Shown here piece by piece: positions 35,062-44,325 of a DNA stretch of 64,000 bases. Each line of letters starts with the position of its first letter. Position 1 is the stretch's first letter. The notes under the pieces are model-generated. The model did no database searches. It was given only the letters and a program-made list of their open reading frames with translations, and was not told the DNA's origin. Origin of the DNA: Lachnospiraceae bacterium (lineage in GTDB: Bacteria; Bacillota; Clostridia; Lachnospirales; Lachnospiraceae); assembly GCA_017542245.1 (NCBI GenBank), contig JAFXXN010000175.1, forward strand, positions 26,488 to 90,487. The letters run 5' to 3'. Position numbers and translations under genes: made by a program.

Positions 35062-36357
35062 ATGGCTAGAGTAAAAGGACTTGAAGATTTAAAATGGGGG
35101 AGCATTAAAGCTTTTAACAAGAGTTACTCGCATCTTTCGGTAAAGAGGGAACCCGAGTCTAATGACTTCATTCTTTCCGAAAGTGTAAGATTACGTCTTA
35201 CACGTTATGGTGAGAATAACAGTTATAATAATAATGTTATTGTTATGGGAAGCTCCGGTTCAGGGAAGACAAAACTATATGTTAAGCCAAATATTCTTCA
35301 GAGAAACTGCAGCTATGTTGTTACTGATAAAGCCGGTCTTCTTTATAATGACCTTAACAGTCTTTTCAAAAGTTCAGGTTATACTGTAAAGATTATTAAC
35401 AGTCTGGATCCGGAACGCAGTGATTATTATAATCCTTTTGTATATATTCATGATGAAGACGATATCACAGATGTAGCTAATGCACTTCTTGCTTCAGACA
35501 CAAGCGATGTTGTTACCTTGAGCGAGAAGAAGATGCTTCTTGAAGCTCTTATCAGCTATGTAAAGAATTTTGCAGATGATTCTAACCGCAATTTCAAGAT
35601 GGTTAAGCAGATGCTTTCAGAGATGGAATACGGAGGATTCGGTGATAACGGAGATAACTGGAAGATTAAGCCTGCAGATGATCTTGACAGAAGATTCTTA
35701 GAGGTCGACAGTTCAAATCCCGATCATCCCTGCCTTACCAAATATGATAATTTCCGTATCATGGTCGGCACAGATAAAATGGAGATAGCAGAATCTATCA
35801 CCAAGATTGTTAATTCAATAACCGCAGGTGTTATTGACCGTTCAGGAGATCTTGATTCCGTTGAACTTGACAAGATCGGTGATTCAAAGAGAATCCTCTT
35901 TATTGTCCGTCCGAATACCGGTGTTAACTCTGAATTCCCTGCACTGCTTTATTTCCAGATTTTCTCAGCTCTCTTTAAGAAAGCTCAAAAGCAGGCATTA
36001 TATTATCCTGTACATCTGATGATGAGTGATTTTGGTGAGAACGGAAAGATTTATGATTTCCCCAGAATACTTATGACATCCAAAAAATATGACATTTCCT
36101 GTTCTATTATTATAAGAACTATTGATGACCTTAAGGATATGTATAAAGATTATCAGACAGTTATTAAGAACTGCTCCATGCAGGTATTTATGGGAAGTAA
36201 AGACAGGAATACAATGGAATATGTCGCCCAACAGGTTAATGAAACAGGTTCGAAAATTGCGGGAACGTTGTATACGGAAATGCTGAATGACATGGAAGAC
36301 GACGAATGCATTGTCATAGCCACGGGTGGCGAAGCATATTATGATAATAAATTCTAA
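35062..36357 (+). CDS. Orphan VirD4/TraG-like ATPase
   Basis: A 431-residue protein matching the soluble ATPase part of type IV coupling proteins. Walker A is GSSGSGKT (about 63-70), followed by the YVVTDKAGLLYNDL and YYNPFVYI segments. The C-terminal region (ISCSIIIRTIDDLKDMY, MQVFMGSKDRNTMEYV) aligns with TraG/VirD4. The usual N-terminal membrane helices are absent. The Walker B position reads LMMSDFGENGKI where the family has LLDEFANIGKI, so the Asp-Glu pair is altered to Ser-Asp. No relaxase, mating-pair or phage gene is near. It has a strong GGGGGAG site and its own terminator. Function unknown; ATP hydrolysis is doubtful. Confidence 0.8.
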   Translation: MARVKGLEDLKWGSIKAFNKSYSHLSVKREPESNDFILSESVRLRLTRYGENNSYNNNVIVMGSSGSGKTKLYVKPNILQRNCSYVVTDKAGLLYNDLNSLFKSSGYTVKIINSLDPERSDYYNPFVYIHDEDDITDVANALLASDTSDVVTLSEKKMLLEALISYVKNFADDSNRNFKMVKQMLSEMEYGGFGDNGDNWKIKPADDLDRRFLEVDSSNPDHPCLTKYDNFRIMVGTDKMEIAESITKIVNSITAGVIDRSGDLDSVELDKIGDSKRILFIVRPNTGVNSEFPALLYFQIFSALFKKAQKQALYYPVHLMMSDFGENGKIYDFPRILMTSKKYDISCSIIIRTIDDLKDMYKDYQTVIKNCSMQVFMGSKDRNTMEYVAQQVNETGSKIAGTLYTEMLNDMEDDECIVIATGGEAYYDNKF

Positions 36358-36369
36358 CACTTAAAATAT

Positions 36370-36405
36370 GCCCCCACGCATTTAATGCTGGTGGGGGCTG
36401 TTTTT
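36370..36405 (+). terminator. Terminator of the TraG-like gene
   Basis: GCCCCCAC (36370-36377) pairs with GTGGGGGC (36391-36398), with an inner GCAT/ATGC stem, then TGTTTTT. Confidence 0.92.
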
Positions 36406-36425
36406 AAATTGATTTTTGTTTCTTA

Positions 36426-36462
36426 AGAAAACACCGAAGGTATTTTTGTGGTGACATTGACA
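36426..36462 (+). repeat. Leader repeat, copy H (hairpin 2 only, diverged)
   Basis: AAAACACC/GGTATTTT hairpin followed by GTGGTGACATTGACA; it ends 37 nt before hpt. Confidence 0.65.
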
Positions 36463-36499
36463 AATTTTTAAAGAAAAATATTAATCGGAGGATAAGACC

Positions 36500-37060
36500 T
36501 TGTATAATTTAGACAATGATATTGAAAAAATACTTTTTTCACAGGATGTTTTAAAGAAAAGGTGCAAGGAATTAGGCGAAGAGTTAAGTGAAATATATAA
36601 AGATTCCTGCCCGATAGTCACCGGAGTATTAAAAGGTGCATCCGTATTCTTTGCCGATCTCGTAAGGGAACTGAAATGTGATCTTGTATTTGATTTTATT
36701 ACAGTTTCTAGTTACGGACTTAAAACAACATCTTCCGGTGTAATAAACATGAGAAAAGATTTTGATAACGATATTACCGGAAAAGATATTCTAATTGTTG
36801 AAGATATTGTTGATTCGGGATTTACATTAAAATACCTGAAAAATCTTCTTTATGAAAGAAAAGCAAATTCTGTAAGAACAGTAGCCCTTCTGAATAAATA
36901 TGAATGTCATCCGAGAGAACTGGATACAGACTTTTACGGATTTAAGATAGAAAATGAATTTGTAGTCGGTTATGGACTGGATTATGCCGGCAGATACCGT
37001 AATCTTCCGTATGTCGGCATATTAAAACGTTCGGTATATGAGAAGAAAGACGAAAAATGA
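36500..37060 (+). CDS. hpt: Hypoxanthine phosphoribosyltransferase (TTG start)
   Basis: Purine salvage enzyme that makes IMP or GMP from hypoxanthine or guanine and PRPP. The 186 residues include GVLKGASVF, the flexible-loop SSYG segment, and the PRPP-binding motif ILIVEDIVDSGFTL. The base-binding region near the C-terminus includes the VVGYGLDY motif. TTG 36500 is the likely start: CGGAGG lies 8 nt upstream and no alternative ATG precedes the conserved core. It stands between a terminator and the nusA operon promoter, so it is probably a single-gene unit preceded by a partial leader repeat. Confidence 0.95.
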   Translation: MYNLDNDIEKILFSQDVLKKRCKELGEELSEIYKDSCPIVTGVLKGASVFFADLVRELKCDLVFDFITVSSYGLKTTSSGVINMRKDFDNDITGKDILIVEDIVDSGFTLKYLKNLLYERKANSVRTVALLNKYECHPRELDTDFYGFKIENEFVVGYGLDYAGRYRNLPYVGILKRSVYEKKDEK

Positions 37061-37092
37061 TAAAAATTTTATTAATTTTTTTCAAATAATTG

Positions 37093-37121
37093 TTGCATTT
37101 TTTTTTATAGTGTGTTATTGT
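37093..37121 (+). promoter_or_regulatory. Promoter of the rimP-nusA-infB operon
   Basis: TTGCAT (37093-37098), 17-nt spacer, TATTGT (37116-37121), followed by a leader with a hairpin and the rimP gene. Confidence 0.6.
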
Positions 37122-37150
37122 CATATATGTAGCATATAGGATAAAGTACT

Positions 37151-37170
37151 GAGTGGGCGTGAGTCCACTC
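37151..37170 (+). ncRNA. rimP leader hairpin
   Basis: GAGTGG-GCGTGAGT-CCACTC followed by TTTCTTTT, 36 nt before rimP. A GAGTGGG...CCACTC hairpin is a recurrent feature of Firmicutes rimP leaders and may act as an attenuator or processing site; the function is inference. Confidence 0.6.
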
Positions 37171-37205
37171 TTTCTTTTGGCTATAAGATATTTTAAGAGG
37201 TATTA

Positions 37206-37670
37206 ATGAACATCAGAGAACAATATGAAGAAAGAACCGAAAAACTTCTTGAACCGATAGTAAATTCATTCGGTTTCAAAACTGTCGATGTTGAATATGT
37301 CAAAGAAGGATCCGATTTCTATTTGAGAGCCTATATCGACAAAGAAGGCGGAATAACAGTCGACGATTGTGAGAAAGTAAGCAGACGTTTGGAGGAACTT
37401 CTCGATAAAGAAGATTTCATTCCGAATGCCTACATTCTGGAGGTCAGTTCCCCCGGACTTGGAAGACAGTTAAAGAAAGAAAAACATTATCTTTCAAACA
37501 TCGGAGAAACTGTGGATGTTAAGCTTTATAAGCCTTTTGAAGGCAGAAAGGAGTTTACCGGAACACTCGTTTCTTATGCAGATGAAATGTTTGAATTTGA
37601 TATTGAAGGAAATATCATAAAGCTTGAAGCTTCAAAAATTTCAAAAATCTGTCTGCATTTTGAATTTTAG
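37206..37670 (+). CDS. rimP: Ribosome maturation factor RimP
   Basis: Needed for 30S subunit maturation. The 154 residues have the RimP N-terminal domain (LLEPIVNSFGFKTVDVEYVKEG, then LRAYIDKEGGITVDDCEKVSR) and the conserved SSPGLGRQL junction leading to the C-terminal SH3-like domain. AAGAGG precedes ATG 37206. First gene of the translation/transcription operon running to rbfA and beyond, 39 nt upstream of nusA. Confidence 0.96.
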   Translation: MNIREQYEERTEKLLEPIVNSFGFKTVDVEYVKEGSDFYLRAYIDKEGGITVDDCEKVSRRLEELLDKEDFIPNAYILEVSSPGLGRQLKKEKHYLSNIGETVDVKLYKPFEGRKEFTGTLVSYADEMFEFDIEGNIIKLEASKISKICLHFEF

Positions 37671-37709
37671 AAAATTTACATACATATATATAAAGGAGGA
37701 TAAAGGAAA

Positions 37710-38834
37710 ATGAATGGCAACAAAGAGCTTATCGAAGCTTTAAATCAGATTGAGAAAGAGAAGGATATCAGTAAAGACATTTTAATCAAAGCTATTAAGG
37801 ACTCGATACTTGCTGCTTGCAAGAATCAGTTTGAAAGGTCTGAAAACATTGAAGTAAACGTCGACAGTGAAACAGGAGCAGTTGATGTTTTCGCTAAAAA
37901 AACAATAGTTGAAGAAGTAATTGATAAAAATATGGAAATATCACTTGCTGAAGCTGAACAGAAATTTCCAAAGAAAAAACTCGCAATCGGCGATGTGGTC
38001 AACATTGTGGTTACTCCCAAAGATTTTATGCGAATTTCTGCTCAGAAAGCAAAACAGGCTGTTGTTCAGAAAATCCGAGAAGAAGAAAGAAAAGTTATCT
38101 ATAATCAGTTTATAAGCCGTGAACATGATGTTGTAACAGGAATCGTACAGCGTGCGAACGAAACTAATATTCCGATCAATCTCGGACGTACTGATGCGAT
38201 ACTTCCAAAGAATGAACAGATAGCTACAGAACATTTCAAAAACAATGACAGAATAAAGGTTTATGTTCTTGAAGTAAAGGAAACTACCAGGGGACCCAAG
38301 ATTACAGTTTCAAGAACAAATAAAGACCTGGTAAAGAGATTATTTGAGGAAGAAGTTACCGAAGTAAGAGACGGTCTTGTCGAGATAAAGGCTATAGCAA
38401 GAGAAGCAGGACAGCGTACAAAGATGGCAGTTGCTTCTTCTGATCCAGATATCGATCCCGTAGGAGCCTGCGTAGGAATGAACGGAGACAGAGTAAACGT
38501 CATTGTTGAAGAACTTCGCGGAGAAAAGATCGATATTATCAATTGGGATGATAATCCCGAAGTTCTCATAGAGAATGCACTTAGTCCCGCAAAGGTAATA
38601 TCGGTTGAAGCTTACCCTGAAGAAAAATGGGCAAGAGTTATTGTTCCCGATTTCCAACTTTCTCTTGCAATCGGCAGGGAAGGACAGAATGCAAGACTTG
38701 CTGCAAGACTTACAGGATATAAGATTGACATCAAACCTGAATCAATGGCTGATACAGAAGATGAAGAGTATTATTACTACGAAGAAAATTCTGATGATAA
38801 TGCTGATGTCGAAAATGATGGAAATAACGAATAA
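37710..38834 (+). CDS. nusA: Transcription elongation/termination factor NusA
   Basis: Binds RNA polymerase and modulates pausing, termination and antitermination. Of 374 residues, the N-terminal polymerase-binding domain (1-125), S1 domain (about 130-200) and two KH domains (about 200-345, with [10 protein letters not shown] and [16 protein letters not shown]) are present. A short acidic and Tyr-rich tail ([12 protein letters not shown]) replaces the C-terminal repeats of E. coli NusA, as usual in Firmicutes. A strong GGAGG site precedes the start. Confidence 0.97.
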   Translation: MNGNKELIEALNQIEKEKDISKDILIKAIKDSILAACKNQFERSENIEVNVDSETGAVDVFAKKTIVEEVIDKNMEISLAEAEQKFPKKKLAIGDVVNIVVTPKDFMRISAQKAKQAVVQKIREEERKVIYNQFISREHDVVTGIVQRANETNIPINLGRTDAILPKNEQIATEHFKNNDRIKVYVLEVKETTRGPKITVSRTNKDLVKRLFEEEVTEVRDGLVEIKAIAREAGQRTKMAVASSDPDIDPVGACVGMNGDRVNVIVEELRGEKIDIINWDDNPEVLIENALSPAKVISVEAYPEEKWARVIVPDFQLSLAIGREGQNARLAARLTGYKIDIKPESMADTEDEEYYYYEENSDDNADVENDGNNE

Positions 38835-38855
38835 TTTTAATACAAGGAGACATTA

Positions 38856-39134
38856 ATGGCAACAGCTCAAAGAAAGATCCCTTTGAGGAAATGCACCGGA
38901 TGTGGTGAGTTAAAAAACAAAAAAGAACTGATACGTATTCTGCTTGAAGCTGACGGACAGATAAGTGTCGATCCCACCGGAAAGAAAAACGGACGGGGAG
39001 CTTATATCTGCAACAAATTGTCCTGCCTTGAAAAATCAATCAAGACAAAAGGTCTTGAAAGATCTCTGAAGACTTCTATTCCCGATGAACTAATAAACAA
39101 ACTGAGGAACGAATATGAGTGGATTGCAGAATAA
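38856..39134 (+). CDS. rnpM: YlxR/RnpM family RNA-binding protein
   Basis: A 92-residue basic protein of the YlxR (DUF448) family, recently linked to modulation of RNase P in Firmicutes. The signature RKCTGCGELKNKKELIRI and the GRGAYIC segment are intact. AAGGAG precedes the start. It lies between nusA and the L7Ae-like gene, overlapping the latter by 20 nt, so translation is probably coupled. Confidence 0.93.
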   Translation: MATAQRKIPLRKCTGCGELKNKKELIRILLEADGQISVDPTGKKNGRGAYICNKLSCLEKSIKTKGLERSLKTSIPDELINKLRNEYEWIAE

Positions 39135-39441
39135 TATCAATGAAAAGAAGATATATTCCCTTATAGGTTTATGTCAAAAAGCCGGTGCTGTCGGAGCCGG
39201 AGAATTTCAGACAGAAAAATATATAAAATCAGGGATTGCAGAACTTGTTATTGTAGCTGAAGATTCATCTGAAAACACGAAGAAAAAATTCAGGAATTCT
39301 TCTGAATTCTATAAAGTTCCGTTCTATATTTTCGGTAACAAGGATAATCTTGGAGCCGCTATAGGATGTGAATTCAGAGCTTCTTTAGCAATAACCAATA
39401 ACGGACTTGCTCAAAGGATTATGGAAGAGCTTAATAAATGA
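39115..39441 (+). CDS. L7Ae-family RNA-binding protein (YlxQ-like)
   Basis: A 108-residue L7Ae/L30e-fold protein of the YlxQ type, expected to bind kink-turn RNA. It contains the LCQKAGAVGAGEF motif near residue 18, LVIVAEDSS, and a late hydrophobic strand (FRASLAITN). GAGG lies 7 nt before ATG 39115, inside the rnpM gene. The RNA target is not established. Confidence 0.9.
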   Translation: MSGLQNNINEKKIYSLIGLCQKAGAVGAGEFQTEKYIKSGIAELVIVAEDSSENTKKKFRNSSEFYKVPFYIFGNKDNLGAAIGCEFRASLAITNNGLAQRIMEELNK

Positions 39442-39506
39442 TGCTGTTAATGTTGATCGATATATGATCATATCAGAAGTTAATTAATTTGGAGGAAATT
39501 TACAGG

Positions 39507-42500
39507 ATGGCCAAAATGAGAATTTATGAACTGGCGAGAGAACTGGTAGAGAAAGGATTGGCAACCGAATCCAAAAACCTTAATACCGAGATAATCTATA
39601 TTCTTTCACAAAACGGTATTGAGGGAAAAAGTCATACAAGCGGTTTAAACGATAATGAAGCCGGCATAATCAGGAATTTTTATATGAAAAATTCCAAAAA
39701 TCAGAGATCTGACAAAACCGAAAAAGAAATGAATGCTTCAAAGAACATTGTTGAACCCAAAAAAGATAAATCAACCGAACAGGCAGTAAAGCCCGAAGAG
39801 AAAAAAGAAGCAGTAAAATCAAATGAAGATATAAAAACTTCTGAAGAACACTCAGAAATAAGAAAATCTGAGGAAAAGAAGCCCGAAATCAGAAAACCCG
39901 AGGAGCCTGACAAGATGCATGCTCCGAAGCCAGACGGTGCAAAAAACAAAAAAACTCCTCAGGGAAAGCTTATCGGAAAAGGCGGTAAAGAGATCCTTTA
40001 CTGGATAGCAAAAGACGGTCGTCTTGTAGGAATGGATGGGAAACCGCTTCCATTAAAAATGGGCGCTGACGGAAAGATTTTAAAAATGGATGGATCGCCT
40101 TTACAAAAAAGGCCCACATCTCAACCTGAAAAGAAACAGGAAGTTCATGAAAATATTAAGAAAGAACAACCTGCCAGCGTAAACGAACCGGAAGAAAAGA
40201 AAGTACAGGCAACCGAGCTTCCAAAAGAAAAGGAAGAAGCAGTCGCAGCAGCTCCTGTTGAACAACGGCCGGCTCCTGAGAAGACTATTACCGTTACAGA
40301 ACAGACCGGTCCTCAGCCAAGGATAGTTGGAAATATATTTGAAAGCCTTGCTGCTGCAAAAGATAAAGAGCAGGCTTTAAAAGAACGCCGTGCATCAGCT
40401 CAGCAGAATAAAAATGAACAGCGGAAGGACTACAGGTCTCAGGATTTCCGCAAAGATCAGAGACAGGAAAGATCCGACAGACCCGAAAGATCTGACAGAC
40501 CTTATCAGGGAAGAGACGGTAAGCCTTCATTTAAGGACGGACAGGATCGCAGACCTTCCGACGGAGCTCACAGGCCTTTCAAAGACAGACCCGGTCAGGG
40601 TCAAGGCCAGGGGCAGGGCCAAAATCAGGGCAGAAAACCTTTTGATTCCAAACCCGGTCAGAGCGGAAAGCCTTTTGATAAAAGGAATTCCATGAATCAG
40701 GGATTCGGTGATAAAGATAAAGATGAAGATACCAGAAGACAATTTCCTTCCAAACGTCCTTCTAAGCCTGTTGATGGACAGATAAAGAGTGAACTTGGTG
40801 CACAGATCGGCAAAAATGACCGTGCCGGAAAGCTCAAAAATAAGGGTAAGGATAAAAAGGATAAACGTGACTACGATGAGGAAGTAATCATTAAGAAAGA
40901 TCCCAACAGAAAGGGTGCTTTCCAGAAGCCTGTAAAAGTAGTCGTTGAAGAGAAGGAAGATATTAAAGTCATCACCATTCCGGAAGTTATCACTATTAAG
41001 GAACTGGCTGACAAGATGAAGCAGAATGCCGGAGCAATCGTTAAGAAGCTTTTCCTTGCCGGCAAGATGATCAATCAGAATTCCGAAATAAGTTTTGAAG
41101 AAGCTGAAGAGATTGCACTTGATTATGAGATCATGTGCGAAAAAGAAGCAAAAGTAAATATTATCGAGGAACTTCTTAAGGAAACCGAAGAAGATCCCGC
41201 AACATTAAAGAAACGTCCTCCTGTTGTTTGCGTTATGGGACATGTCGATCATGGTAAAACATCACTTCTTGACGCTATACGTTCTACAAATGTTACATCA
41301 CGTGAGGCAGGCGGTATCACACAGCATATCGGTGCCTACATGGTAGAGATCAATGGACAGAAGATAACCTTCCTTGATACTCCCGGTCACGAGGCATTTA
41401 CTTCCATGCGTATGCGTGGTGCTAAATCAACAGATATAGCAATTCTTGTTGTTGCTGCCGATGACGGTGTAATGCCTCAGACAATAGAGGCCATAAACCA
41501 TGCTAAAGCTGCAAATGTTTCTATTATCGTAGCAGTTAACAAAATCGATAAGCCCGGGGCAAATGTTGAAAGAGTTAAACAGGAGCTTACCGAATACGGT
41601 CTTGTTGCTGAGGACTGGGGCGGTGATACAGTATTTGTTCCTGTTTCGGCAAAGACACATGAAGGTATTGAAAATCTGCTTGAAATGGTACTTCTTACTG
41701 CTGACGTGCTTGAGCTTAAGGCTAATCCGGATCGTAAAGCAAGAGGTATCGTTATTGAAGCTGAACGTGACAGAGGTAAAGGATGTATCGCAACTGTTCT
41801 TGTTCAGAAAGGTACCTTAAATGTCGGTGATTATGTAGCTATCGGTGCAGCTCACGGCCGTATAAGAGCTATGATAGACGATAAGGGAAGCAGAGTTAAG
41901 ACTGCAACTCCTTCAACACCTGTTGAAATTCAGGGTCTTGATGAAGTTCCCAATGCAGGTGAAATCATGCTTTCAGTTACGGACGAGAAGGAAGCCAGAA
42001 ATATTGCACAGGCATTTATCGCTCAAAGTAAAGAACAGCTTATCGCTGAAACAAAAGCAAGGCTTTCACTTGATGGTCTGTTCTCACAGATTCAGGCAGG
42101 TAATGTTAAAGAACTTAACCTTATCATTAAGGCAGATGTTATGGGTTCTGTTGAAGCAGTTAAACAGAGTCTCATTAAGTTGAGCAATGAAGAAGTTGTT
42201 GTCCGCGTTATTCACGGCGGCGTAGGTAATATCAATGAATCCGATGTTAACCTTGCCGGTGCATCGAACGCGATTATTATCGGATTTAATGTTAAACCCG
42301 ATAATACCGCAAAAGATATTGCTGAACACGAAGGAGTAGAGATTAAACTTTATAAGGTTATTTATAATGCCATAGACGATATCGAGGCTGCAATGAAAGG
42401 TATGCTTAAACCTGTATATGAAGAAAAGATCATTGCTCATGCCGAAGTACGCCAGTTGTTTAAGGCCAGTCAGGTTGGTATCATAGCAGGTTCATTTGTA

Positions 42501-42716
42501 CTTGACGGAAAGATTGAACGCGGATGCAGTGCACGTATTACAAGAGACGGAAATCAGATTTACGACGGACCTCTTTCATCACTTAAGAGATTTAAAGATG
42601 ATGTTAAAGAAGTTGCTGCAGGATATGAATGCGGTCTTGTATTTGAAAAATTCAGTGATTTGGCTGAACTTGACCAGATTGAGTTCTACAAGATGGTTGA
42701 AGTTCCCAGAACTTGA
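39507..42716 (+). CDS. infB: Translation initiation factor IF-2
   Basis: GTPase that delivers initiator tRNA to the 30S subunit. 1069 residues from ATG 39507, the start matching the family's MAKxRxYELAREL; the in-frame TTG at 39489 overlaps the ribosome-binding site. The first ~500 residues are a long disordered Lys/Glu/Pro/Gly region, including a Gly-Gln repeat stretch near residues 365-375 and many RSD/PER units. The G domain has GHVDHGKT (about 577-584), DTPGHE and NKID, followed by domains II-IV. The N-terminal region is longer than in many bacteria. Confidence 0.97.
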   Translation: MAKMRIYELARELVEKGLATESKNLNTEIIYILSQNGIEGKSHTSGLNDNEAGIIRNFYMKNSKNQRSDKTEKEMNASKNIVEPKKDKSTEQAVKPEEKKEAVKSNEDIKTSEEHSEIRKSEEKKPEIRKPEEPDKMHAPKPDGAKNKKTPQGKLIGKGGKEILYWIAKDGRLVGMDGKPLPLKMGADGKILKMDGSPLQKRPTSQPEKKQEVHENIKKEQPASVNEPEEKKVQATELPKEKEEAVAAAPVEQRPAPEKTITVTEQTGPQPRIVGNIFESLAAAKDKEQALKERRASAQQNKNEQRKDYRSQDFRKDQRQERSDRPERSDRPYQGRDGKPSFKDGQDRRPSDGAHRPFKDRPGQGQGQGQGQNQGRKPFDSKPGQSGKPFDKRNSMNQGFGDKDKDEDTRRQFPSKRPSKPVDGQIKSELGAQIGKNDRAGKLKNKGKDKKDKRDYDEEVIIKKDPNRKGAFQKPVKVVVEEKEDIKVITIPEVITIKELADKMKQNAGAIVKKLFLAGKMINQNSEISFEEAEEIALDYEIMCEKEAKVNIIEELLKETEEDPATLKKRPPVVCVMGHVDHGKTSLLDAIRSTNVTSREAGGITQHIGAYMVEINGQKITFLDTPGHEAFTSMRMRGAKSTDIAILVVAADDGVMPQTIEAINHAKAANVSIIVAVNKIDKPGANVERVKQELTEYGLVAEDWGGDTVFVPVSAKTHEGIENLLEMVLLTADVLELKANPDRKARGIVIEAERDRGKGCIATVLVQKGTLNVGDYVAIGAAHGRIRAMIDDKGSRVKTATPSTPVEIQGLDEVPNAGEIMLSVTDEKEARNIAQAFIAQSKEQLIAETKARLSLDGLFSQIQAGNVKELNLIIKADVMGSVEAVKQSLIKLSNEEVVVRVIHGGVGNINESDVNLAGASNAIIIGFNVKPDNTAKDIAEHEGVEIKLYKVIYNAIDDIEAAMKGMLKPVYEEKIIAHAEVRQLFKASQVGIIAGSFVLDGKIERGCSARITRDGNQIYDGPLSSLKRFKDDVKEVAAGYECGLVFEKFSDLAELDQIEFYKMVEVPRT

Positions 42717-42786
42717 TGCTAAGGACAATATTATAACAAAATTGACCGGCATTTAAGTATCACAAGAAAGAAGAAAAGGTAAATAT

Positions 42787-43194
42787 ATGCGTAAAAACAG
42801 CATAAAGAATATCAGGATCAATCAGGAAGTTCAAAAAGAACTCAGTAACCTGATAAGAATGGAAGTTAAGGATCCAAGAATTTCGCCCATGACAACAGTT
42901 GTAAATGTTGAGGTGGCTCCGGATCTGAAAACTGCAAAAGTTTATATCAGTGTTCTTGGTGACGAACAGGCTCAACAGGATACTATAAAAGGTTTAAAGA
43001 GCGCGGCTCCTTTCTTAAGGAGTCAGCTTGCTCATAACATGAACATGCGTAATACTCCAGAGCTTCACTTTATCGGAGATCAGTCAATAGAATACGGTGT
43101 AAATATGTCTCATCTGATCGATGAGGTTAACGCCGATCTTCATGATCGTGAAGAAGCTGATGGAGACTCATCTTTAGAAGCAGATGATGAATGA
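42787..43194 (+). CDS. rbfA: Ribosome-binding factor A
   Basis: KH-fold 16S maturation factor, 135 residues. It contains INQEVQKELSNLI, the conserved VKDPRISPMTTVVNVEVAPDL region (about residues 24-44), a central interrupted KH helix-kink-helix, and a C-terminal acidic tail. AAAAGG precedes the start. Positioned after infB as usual. Confidence 0.95.
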   Translation: MRKNSIKNIRINQEVQKELSNLIRMEVKDPRISPMTTVVNVEVAPDLKTAKVYISVLGDEQAQQDTIKGLKSAAPFLRSQLAHNMNMRNTPELHFIGDQSIEYGVNMSHLIDEVNADLHDREEADGDSSLEADDE

Positions 43195-43235
43195 TTGTTT
43201 TTGATCGAATTTAATTTATTTAAGAGGTATGATAA

Positions 43236-44189
43236 TTGGATTTAGAGAAATTTTGGGAAAATATAGAAAAAGCTGAATCTATCGGTATAACCGGACATGT
43301 TAATCCTGATGGGGATTGTATCGGCTCATGTCTTGCAATGTATAATTATATTTTAAACAAATATAATAAAAAAGCCGAGCTGTTCCTTGAAACCATCCCT
43401 GCAAAGTTTAGGTTCATTAACGGTGGGGAGGATGTTATTACCGATTATCCTGACAGGAATACTTTTGATGTATTTATCGCTATTGACAGCGGTGATCTGG
43501 ATAGGATCGGCATAGCAGAGAAATATCTTAATGCAGCTAAACACTCATATTGTTTTGATCATCACGGAACCAATACGGGTTACGCTCAGGAAAACCTTAT
43601 AGATCCCGGGGCTGCTGCAGCTGCCGAATTGCTTGCTTTATTGTTTGATGAAGAATATATCGATCTTAACACAGCAAAAGCGCTTTATCTCGGCATAGTT
43701 CATGATACCGGAGTTTTCAAGCATTCCAATACAACAAGGAAAACTATGGAAACAGCAGGTATGCTGCTCGAAAAAGGTGTTATTTCTTCTGAAATAATTG
43801 ATAAAACTTTTTACGAAAAGACATATATCCAGAATCAGGTACTTGGCCGTTGTCTTATGGAAAGTATTTTGCTCATGGACGGCAAAGTCATTGTTTCATA
43901 CGTCAGCGCTGAAGTCCAAAAGCTTTATGGAATCTCCACTACAGATATGTCCGGGATAATCGATCAGCTTCGTATAACCAAGGGCGTTGAAGTAGCGATT
44001 CTTCTTAAAGAATCAAAGAAGAGAGAATGGTTTGTAAGTATGCGTTCAAATGAAATTGTCGATGTCAGCCGTATTTCGGTAATGTTTGGCGGCGGCGGAC
44101 ATATCAGGGCGGCCGGATGTACCATGTATGGTTCTGCGCATGACTGTATCAATTCTTTAACAAAAGAAATAGAGAAACAGCTTATTTAA
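43236..44189 (+). CDS. nrnA: DHH-family oligoribonuclease/pAp phosphatase NrnA (TTG start)
   Basis: Degrades short RNA oligonucleotides and dephosphorylates pAp using Mn2+. The 317 residues have the DHH-domain motifs GHVNPDGDCIGS (about 20-31), IAIDSGD, and the DHHG triad (about 109-112), followed by DHHA1 with FGGGGHIRAAGC. TTG 43236 has AGAGG 8 nt upstream and gives the normal family start. In a c-di-GMP-rich genome it may also remove pGpG released by HD-GYP enzymes; this is inference. Confidence 0.93.
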   Translation: MDLEKFWENIEKAESIGITGHVNPDGDCIGSCLAMYNYILNKYNKKAELFLETIPAKFRFINGGEDVITDYPDRNTFDVFIAIDSGDLDRIGIAEKYLNAAKHSYCFDHHGTNTGYAQENLIDPGAAAAAELLALLFDEEYIDLNTAKALYLGIVHDTGVFKHSNTTRKTMETAGMLLEKGVISSEIIDKTFYEKTYIQNQVLGRCLMESILLMDGKVIVSYVSAEVQKLYGISTTDMSGIIDQLRITKGVEVAILLKESKKREWFVSMRSNEIVDVSRISVMFGGGGHIRAAGCTMYGSAHDCINSLTKEIEKQLI

Positions 44190-44195
44190 TAAAAT

Positions 44196-44219
44196 GGACG
44201 GTTCAGCCCGTCCTTTTTT
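44196..44219 (+). terminator. Terminator after nrnA
   Basis: GGACGG-TTCAGC-CCGTCC followed by six T. It separates the nusA-nrnA unit from truB-ribF, leaving only the repeat copy I before truB. Confidence 0.82.
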
Positions 44220-44220
44220 A

Positions 44221-44300
44221 AAATATAACAAAACATAAGATGCGGAGCATCGTATTGTTACCGAGGAAACGCAGAAGGCTTTTTCGAGGTAACATTGACA
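44221..44300 (+). repeat. Leader repeat, copy I
   Basis: Complete 80-nt copy: AAATAT-AACAAAA, hairpin 1 (GATGC-GGA-GCATC), hairpin 2 outer pair GTTACC/GGTAAC, end ACATTGACA. It lies between the nrnA terminator and truB, 25 nt before the start codon. Confidence 0.92.
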
Positions 44301-44325
44301 AGAAAATTTTTACTAGGATATATAT

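Noticed and set aside
35062-36357. Part of an integrative conjugative element
   Set aside because: No relaxase, integrase, mating-pair genes, attachment repeats or tRNA target were found around it.
42721-42745. Further repeat copy (AACAAAA next to TTGACC) between infB and rbfA
   Set aside because: Only the two ends match and no hairpin is present; too short to distinguish from chance.
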